NCBI GenBank assembly: GCA_029851415.1
Contig: CM056742.1
Coordinates: forward strand, 57,538,454 to 57,602,453
Length of the DNA stretch: 64,000 bases
Source: Eretmocerus hayati
Lineage: Eukaryota > Arthropoda > Insecta > Hymenoptera > Aphelinidae
Direction: 5' to 3'
The translations under genes were made by a program, and so were the position numbers. The notes beneath the pieces were generated by a model that was not told the origin of the DNA, ran no database searches, and saw only the letters and a list, made by a program, of their open reading frames with translations. Positions 57,927 to 64,000 of the stretch are shown piece by piece. Within the stretch, counting starts at the first letter, position 1. Each line of letters starts with the position of its first letter.

Positions 57927-58705
57927 TATGTCGTGAGACTTCCTCTGTGGAGCGTGAGGTCTTCTGTTAGTGGACCGTCCTCTGCCTATTGGTAGGAAAG
58001 GGGGTTGTTATCTGGTGTGGATTTCTGGGATATGAGGTTCTGGGCACGAGGGTTGAGCGGGCCGATTGACCAGAAAAATTCGGTGTGGGTTAGAGTTTCA
58101 TGCGATGTTGTTATAACGTCGGCATAATATTTATACCTGTTTGGTTAATACTTATCTAGGCTCGATGTAACTCGTTCAGCGAGGGATAGGGGTATACGAT
58201 GTTGGTTGGTTTTTTTCTTCTTTCTGCATTTGGTCAGAAGGGCCAAGTCGCGTGTGAGGATTATGTATACCGTGAAGAAGGTTCATAATTTCGTTGTCTC
58301 ACGGTCGAAGTTTGATCTGAAACGATCGGATTACGTAGCTGTCTTTCTTTGGAGTTTCTGGCTGTACTTTTTCTCTTGCCTTCACCGGTAAGAGTGGGGT
58401 TAGTATTTGCTATAGTGTGAGAGTTATAAGATGATTAGGTTTGCTTGGGGTAGATTTTGCAGAATTATCGTAAGTTTTTGCTGAGTAAATACCCATCACC
58501 TGTATCTTAGTTCTAACTTATCGTATGAAGTTGAAAATTCCTTGTGGGGGTTTTTGGATTTTCCCTTCCCCTGTTGGATTCAAGTGATTCCTCGTTGCTT
58601 GTTGGGTTTCCTGAGTGGACCATTAACGGCGTGGAAATAGGATTGGTGACCTCTTGTTGAACTCTTTATGGGATATGAGTTGGATTCTGCGTTTCAGTCG
58701 TGGGA
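57927..58705. other. No recognised gene
   Basis: Plus-strand T/G-rich sequence. A hydrophobic frame at 58206-58391 is probably the antisense of degraded minus-strand coding. Confidence 0.35.
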
Positions 58706-60055
58706 CTACTCTACTTTCGAGGCGGTGTCTACCATTGAGTTGCCCTTGTAATCGTATAGCATGTAACTTTTTTTTGGAGGGTCCTCTGCTTCTCGCAGTA
58801 CAGCGCGTGCGATGTCCAGCGACGCACGTTTATCTCCCATTCGCATTCCGCGTGGTGTCTGAATACGGAGTGTGGACTGCCGTGTCGCAAAGGCCTCGGT
58901 CGTCCGTATCGCGTCTTGTATGTCGTACCCATCTCGATTGCTTTTTCTGCTCCTTCTTTTGTGGTATATGTAAATATACCTTGTCTGTGGTTTGATAGTG
59001 GGAGTTCTTTGTATATCCATTTGATGTCTGCGGATTTGATGGGTCCGTAGGTTAGGAAGTTGTCAATGTTGTTTGTGAGATTGTCGCCGAGTCCAATGAT
59101 CGCAGTGACAACTCTTCCGTGTTCTTGTTCTAAGTTGTGGCTGGTGCTTGTGTGGAATTCGTCATTGTAGTATTTTCTGGTTCCTGGGTTAGATTCGTAG
59201 GTATCGTTGTTCTTTGGGGATCCGGTGTCCGATTCGTTACGCTTTTCAAATTGTGTGGTTCCGTTGTGCTGATCGTGTATGAGTTCTGCTGGCGTTTCAG
59301 CAGTAGGTGATCAGGCTACTGGGTTGACGTCTTTTTGGTCATGTTTTCCGGCTTTTCGATCCTTATAGGCATCATGACTGGTAATATCAGATGGTCTACA
59401 GGACCTATGTCGAGGCAGTCATCGCTGTCTGGTGGGTTCATGGGCGGATTTCCATGGTGGTTGTGCTCGTTGGTCAATCCTCCTCCCGCGGGAGTAGAAG
59501 TACAAGTTTCTCCGTTGGTTGTACCTTGAGTGCTTCGGGGCTACGTCTCACCTTGTTCTCTTGTCAAGAGTTGTTTCGTTGGCGGCGTCCAAGAATTTTT
59601 CCGGGCAATGTCTTTGGTCGAGGCAGTGGTAGGTTATTTGTACCTGACTGGTTTTTGTAAGAGGCCCAGGTCTGATGGACAGGGTGGCGATGTTCCCGAA
59701 TTTTCCCAGGGTTTCCACCATGGAGTCCATTGAGTAGCTGTCGCAGGTAATCATTATTACCCTGCGGATATTGAGTCGGGATACCCACCATTTTTGTACG
59801 CTACGTCTGAACTTAGAGTCGGTTCTGGTTACTCGATCCATTTTATCCTTGTGGGGTTGGGAGTGGTTGGGTACTAGAACAAGTGAATAATGGTTACTTA
59901 ATTTGTAAAATTTTGGGGTTTCTTTCTCTACAGGGTGGAGGTTTGAGTGTGGATGGAGATGACTTGGTTGGGTTCTCTCTTTCTGCGTGGTATTATTTCG
60001 GGACCTATTTGCGGCAAATGAGAATCTGGATTGTATTTCTAGAACGTGAGGTGGC
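58706..60055 (-). pseudogene. Degraded minus-strand coding, unassigned
   Basis: Minus-strand pieces have coding-like composition. 59020-58706 contains GDKRASLDIARAVLRE. 59841-59548 contains KWWVSRLNIRRVIMITC followed by MDSMVETLGKFGNIATLSI, which has the beta-helix-beta rhythm of an RNA-recognition-like fold. Asn/Thr/Pro-rich linkers lie between, at about 59300-59530. Stops and frame changes are frequent. The plus-strand frames opposite are Val/Leu/Ser-rich shadows. I could not place the family. Confidence 0.35.
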
Positions 60056-60470
60056 TAGACAAGCGTTGTGTCTCCGTGATGATTTATTTCCTCTATGATA
60101 GCTATCAGCTTCGTGGGTGGTGGTCCTAGTCTATGCTGAAGAGGTAGTTGATTTCGGTTCAGAAGTTGTTTTTCGCAAGTCTTTGTGTGCAAATAGAAAA
60201 TGTTTGGGTCAATCCACTGACCGCAATTAGCGTGTATCTCACAATATGGCAGGTAGCCTGTCGGGGGTGATCTGACTGATGCTTTCACAGAGTGGTCTAT
60301 CCGGCTCTTGTTTCCGTTGATAACCTCGTGGTACAACATGGGTCCGAATAGTGCAAAATTTTCGGAGAATTTCTCTTCTCTGGAGTATATCGGGTCTCAG
60401 ATCGACAGTAAGCAGAATAACATATCGTCGTCTTTAGCCATATATTCTGTTTCTGTGGTCGTTGCGATTG
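60056..60470 (-). pseudogene. Second copy of a repeated domain pair
   Basis: The minus strand reads a FALFGPMLYHEVINGN block, similar to FSLFGPIEYHEVITN at 61066-61296. A Cys/His-rich stretch follows (CEIHANC...FYLHTKTC) that matches the stretch following the other copy. The first block resembles the second half of an RNA-recognition motif. The second could bind zinc. Reading frame intact for 94 codons, then degraded. Confidence 0.4.
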
Positions 60471-60811
60471 GTGCCGCTCTTATTGCTACTGTTGTTGAGG
60501 TTGCGGTTGTTGATGAACTTGTGTCGTTTGGTGGTCCTCTTGACTATTGTCGAGGTGGGTGGTCCCATTGGTCTACGAGGGTTTCTTGTGAGAATGACAC
60601 TCCAGTGTTTCCCTCCATTTTCAGCTCTCATGGACTTGATGATGTTCAGGTCTAGGTTGCTAATCCGCTGGAGTCCGCTGTATGAGGATATTAGGTATTG
60701 CTCCCCCAATTTGACTGGTCGACCTGGAATTTGAGGGATGTATCTTTCTTTTACTGGCTCGAGCAACCACTTTCTATTTCCACTCTGGCGTTCAGTATAA
60801 ATCGAGCTCAT
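60434..60811 (-). pseudogene. Coding-like linker, unassigned
   Basis: 125 codons in one frame: a basic start (RKWLLEPVKERYIPQIPGRP), a middle LISSYSGLQRISNLDLNIIK, then an Asn-rich tail with NNRNLNNSSNKSGTNRND. The tail explains the hydrophobic Leu/Val frames on the plus strand. It lies between the two copies of the domain pair. Confidence 0.35.
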
Positions 60812-60919
60812 TCAATCTCCGGTAGACTGAATATATTCAACACGTCGGAGTCTTGGTCCAAGCTGTTTTGTTCCATGTTTGTTCGGTTGGTCGACTCGGT
60901 ATGTTGGTCGGTTATCCGT

Positions 60920-61300
60920 ACTTGCTCCTGAGGGCACTGTTTCATGCAAGTCCTTTCGTGGAGGTGGAATACGTGACTCTCCACTTTCCTTTCACAATTC
61001 TTATGGAATTTCTGGTGTTTCAGGTATTTTTGGGGTAGTCGTCGTACAGGGGCTTCTTTGGCTCCTTAACGTGGATCGCAATTCTCGAGTGCGTTACGGG
61101 CGTCTCTCTGGTGAAAAAAACGAATGAATCCGACTGACAGGGCGCCTGTTTTGTTGGTTATGACTTCGTGATACTCGATGGGTCCGAACAGGGAAAAGTG
61201 TCGCATGAAGTTGTCTTCCCGCAGGTATTCTGGGTCTACCCAGGGCAGTCGGCGAAACAGTCGGTTAGGATCCTTCGTTGTTGGTTTGGATGTCACGTGT
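60920..61300 (-). pseudogene. First copy of the domain pair (RRM-like plus Cys/His)
   Basis: 61296-61066 reads an RNA-recognition-like segment: a helix with YLREDNFMRHFSLFG, then IEYHEVITN, then an RNP1-like VGFIRF, then DARNALENCD. After an in-frame TAA near 61065, the same frame continues into a Cys/His-rich stretch with HKNCERKVESHVFHLHERTC. The order matches the copy at 60056-60470. The RNA-binding suggestion rests on pattern only; no orthologue is claimed. Confidence 0.45.
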
Positions 61301-61673
61301 ATTTCCGATTTCAGTTTAGGCTTAATGTCCCCTTCGCCTGTTTGGTGTCAGGGTTGGTATCTCGGGTCCTGATGGTTACTTCTCAAGTGTGTGGCATGCG
61401 TTTGATGAGTGGTGTCTCCAAGGCGTAAGGATTGATCTCGTTTAGTAGTTGCTTCAGTTTGTTGCAAGTTTGGACTTCATATCGTTGTTCTATCTTCTGA
61501 TCTGAAACACGAAGATAAGTATTCGAGGTCTAACATTCGGCGAATGTGTTAGTCGATGGTTCAATTTTGGCCTCGATGGGCCCGAGTGATATTTCATCAT
61601 TGGTCTGGTGACGGCTCGAATGTCTGCGTCGTGATAAGTTTTCTGGTAGCTCCAAGGTTGGTTTATCACATCG
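61301..61673 (-). other. Degraded minus-strand coding
   Basis: A clean run with TCNKLKQLLNEINPYALET lies near 61400-61500 on the minus strand, open but short. No family recognised. Confidence 0.3.
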
Positions 61674-62608
61674 TTATTCACACAAGACCACGGTGGTGGA
61701 ACTCGGTGGTTCCTGGTGTGGTCGATACTGTTTTGTTTGGTATCGGGAGCAGGATATAAATACTAACAGAATCAATAGTATGAGTTCAATTAGGTAGTTG
61801 CCACCTGTTATCCAGCTGGTGCTTGTCTTGAGCTGCTCATGTTGGTTCAGTATGTTTATTTTTGAGGTGAGTTCCATCATAGATCATTCCTGGGGTTCCG
61901 AGTCGCTCAAGCCGGGGAATTCTGCTGGGCCTTGCCCGTTTTGGGACAAGTGGAGGTGTGGATGTATTTGGCTGATGTCGAGCGTTGTTTCGGCCTGATA
62001 AAAATATCGAATTATGCTGGTTTTCCTCACTCCTGATTGGGTGGTCATCTCTCTGGTCTTTAATTTACAGCCATTACTGATTTCGAGTATTCCAGTTTTT
62101 TGAATTCGGACGGCTTGGTCGGGGTGGTTTTCACATATGACGTTTCCGTGAGTGGGTTTGCCACTGAGAATAGCCAGGCTCCTTCAGATTTCAGCATGGC
62201 CAAATGGTTGTAATCCCCACCGATGATGTTGATTTTGCATGAATTGAGGTTGCGGTTGTTCCCTAACAATAGTGATAGTTCGCAGTCTGCGCTCGTCACT
62301 ACTCCCCGCAAAGGCTTTTTCGCGAAGCACATGTAGCCGTAATGTAAATTTTTGCATTCCTGGATGTCCCTTCATTGACCTTGAAGAAATACTGTTCGCC
62401 CTCGTCTATTAAGAGGTAGTTGTTGGTTAGTTTGATGAGGGCGGCTTTCCCTCAATTGTCGCCTTCTTGGTCCACCGGTGTCGGATTCATCCTGTACATT
62501 TGGTAATGTGTTTGGCTCGTTAAGGGCATATAGATTGAGGTGAATACCTTTTTGTCGTGATACACGGTGGCTAATTTGGACATTTTTACCGGTTCTCCTA
62601 CTCTCATA

Positions 62609-63845
62609 CACTGTAAAAAATTGGTTGACTTTCCACCAAAATCGTCAACCAGTGGTTTGTTGTCAAAATCAACCAGCTGGTTGGAATTCAACCACTGGTT
62701 GGAATTCAACCACTGGTTGACTTTGTCCCCACAGCGAATATATAAGGATGAATGCAGCGCCCACGATATTGGTCGATGGTGGTCTCCGGTTGACACTTTT
62801 GATTCGGAAAAACAAGTTTCGTCATTTTTTTTCACAAACAAAGAGGGATAAACATTAGCCCCGGTCGCGTATGGACGACAAAGCGGGTTGCCTGTCCTGC
62901 AGGAGTCGAATACACGTCGTAAGACTGGAGGGATGGATAGATGGAAGGATGGGGTGGGAGGGTAGATGGGATGTTTGGATCGATGGATGGATGGATGGAT
63001 GGATGGAATGGAACGGAATGGACCGGACCGAAATGGAACGGAACGGACCGGAATGGAACGGAGTGGAATTGAACGGAATGGACCGGAATGGAACGGAATG
63101 GACCGGACCGGACCGGAATGGAACGGAATGGACCGGACCGGACCGGAATGGAACGGAATGGAACGGAATGATATGGAATCCATTTCGTTCCGGTCGATCC
63201 CACCCAATTCAACTCCGTTCCATTTTGCCCCACCCGTTCCATTTTGCCCCATCCGGCCAGTTCCGTTCCCCTCCATCCAATTTGAGTCCGTTCCATTTTG
63301 CCCCGCCCGTTCCATTTTGCCCCATCCGGCCAGTTCCGTTCCCCTCCATCCAATGAGACTCCGTTCCATTTCGCCTCATTTCATTCCATTTCGCCCCATT
63401 CCGGTCCGTTCCATTCCGTTCCATCCATCCATCCATCCATCCCATCTACCCTCCCACCCCATCCGTCCATCTATCCATCCCTCCATTCTTACGTGTATTC
63501 GACTCCTGCAGGACAGGCAACCCGCTTTGTCGTCCATACGCGACCGGGGCTAATGTTTATCCCTCTTTGTTTGTGAAAAAAAATGACGAAACTTGTTTTT
63601 CCGAATCAAAAGTGTCAACCGGAGACCACCATCGACCAATATCGTGGGTGCCGCATTCATCCTTATATATTCGTTGTGGGAAAAAAGTCAACCAGTGGTT
63701 GGATAGGTAGTCAACCACTGGTTTGTGCCAAAAATCAACCAGCTGGTTGATTATAAACCAGCTGGTTGATTTTTGGGATAAACCAGTGGTTGAGGGAAAA
63801 ACTGCAACCACTGGTTGCAGTTTTTCCCACAAATTTTTTACAGTG
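62609..63845. mobile_element. Foldback MITE, 1237 bp, TSD TA
   Basis: Ends CACTGTAAAAAATT and AATTTTTTACAGTG are flanked by TA (62607-62608 and 63846-63847). Subterminal regions carry about ten palindromic words AACCASTGGTT or AACCAGCTGGTT. The centre is a hairpin (about 62820-63600) with arms made of degenerate GGAATGGAACGGACCGG minisatellite. Removing it and one TA leaves the surrounding envelope reading in one frame. Large frames here (up to 305 codons) mostly read the minisatellite and are not genes. Confidence 0.85.
62966..63440. repeat. GGAAYGGA-type minisatellite, both orientations
   Basis: Left block 63000-63180 has GGAATGGAACGGAATGGACC units. Right block 63180-63440 has the complementary TTCCATT/CCGTTCC units mixed with GCCCCATCC. 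Short GATG/CATC runs flank both. Part of the 62609-63845 element. Confidence 0.85.
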
Positions 63846-64000
63846 TATGCTCCAATGGTAGTGGGAACTTGTAATCTTTCGTGTGGCTGCTGACGTCCTG
63901 GTCAATGGTTTGGAGCATATTCGAAGTCAGGATCTCGGGGTGTGATTTCCCTTCCCTCAGATGCTGTAGTATGCTTAGAAAGCTATTGCTGGTCCGTGTC

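Larger units (their letters stand above)
61674..64000 (-). pseudogene. env: Envelope (F-type) gene remnant of an LTR retroelement
   Basis: The minus strand from the right edge to 61674 has the layout of the fusion-type envelope carried by errantivirus-like elements and shared with baculovirus F. It reads, in order, a helical, charged stalk region near the window end, then a block before and after the 62609-63845 insert, paired cysteines in the middle (about 62280-62060), and one strongly hydrophobic segment of about 16 residues near 61765-61810 with a short basic tail, as expected for a membrane anchor. It is broken by the MITE, by a TGA at 62452-62454, and by frame changes near 62340 and 61990. 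The 5' part lies outside the window. It is an old copy and cannot be functional. Confidence 0.6.

Noticed and set aside
60434..60811. Plus-strand hydrophobic frames (Leu/Val-rich) opposite this stretch as membrane proteins
   Set aside because: They are the antisense of an Asn-rich minus-strand coding remnant.
61020..61300. Assignment of the RRM-like piece to RBM45
   Set aside because: The local likeness (ENCD followed by EPKKP) uses two different frames. In the single open frame the likeness disappears.
62452..63369. 305-codon minus-strand frame
   Set aside because: Most of it translates the GGAAT/GGACC minisatellite of a MITE (Pro/Ser/His/Arg repeats). Only the last part is envelope remnant.

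Overview
The window looks like non-coding, repeat-dominated DNA from an animal nuclear genome, most likely an arthropod or another invertebrate. The evidence is the short, broken reading frames, a GT-AG intron, non-LTR retrotransposon remnants, a retroviral-type envelope remnant of the insect F-protein type, many MITEs, and no bacterial gene order, ribosome-binding sites or operons. I could not name the species. No intact host gene was recognised. Almost everything that can be explained is a transposable element, a satellite, or a long inverted repeat, often nested.

Layout. 0-6.1 kb: a 4.7-kb hairpin (arms about 1.49 kb) built of diverged 130-145-bp tandem units, with a (CT)n tract in its loop. 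8.4-8.8 kb: the 3' part of a LINE ORF2. 10.8-20.6 kb: a second giant hairpin (arms about 1.43 kb). Its loop holds a 58-codon frame, and its right arm is split by a recent 6.4-kb minus-strand LTR element with near-identical 1.88-kb LTRs, a TTAT target duplication, PBS and PPT. 23.5-28.4 kb: LINE remnants and a 2.06-kb hairpin element (25048-27110) with a GATA duplication, whose two ends abut oppositely oriented LINE copies broken at the same codon. 28.5-33.1 kb: smaller hairpins, a Penelope-type hammerhead-like motif, and a head-to-head array of a ~29-bp repeat with a MITE inside.

34.5-48.8 kb: two dispersed repeats (R1 about 1.0 kb, R2 about 2.8 kb), each present twice in the same order but at very different divergence. 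R2 ends in a hairpin. Between the copies lie unrecognised coding-like frames, a gag remnant, and arrays of short palindromic motifs. 50.3-53.9 kb: the best gene in the window, a spliced integrase-like transposase pseudogene with a visible D,D,E triad. It has one nonsense codon and is interrupted by a 2.1-kb DNA element with a 5-bp duplication and a dense set of GGGCGTAA motifs. 57.7 kb: a 175-bp Tc1/pogo-like MITE. 58.7-61.5 kb: minus-strand coding remnants that I could not assign, including a domain pair present twice. 61.7 kb to the right edge: a degenerate envelope gene, interrupted by a 1.24-kb foldback MITE with a TA duplication.

The sequences do not work together as a pathway. What they share is architecture: at least nine foldback structures with arms from 50 bp to 1.5 kb, several with internal motif arrays and several hit by later insertions. 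The insertion order can be read directly at four places, where removing an insert together with one target duplication restores the interrupted sequence.
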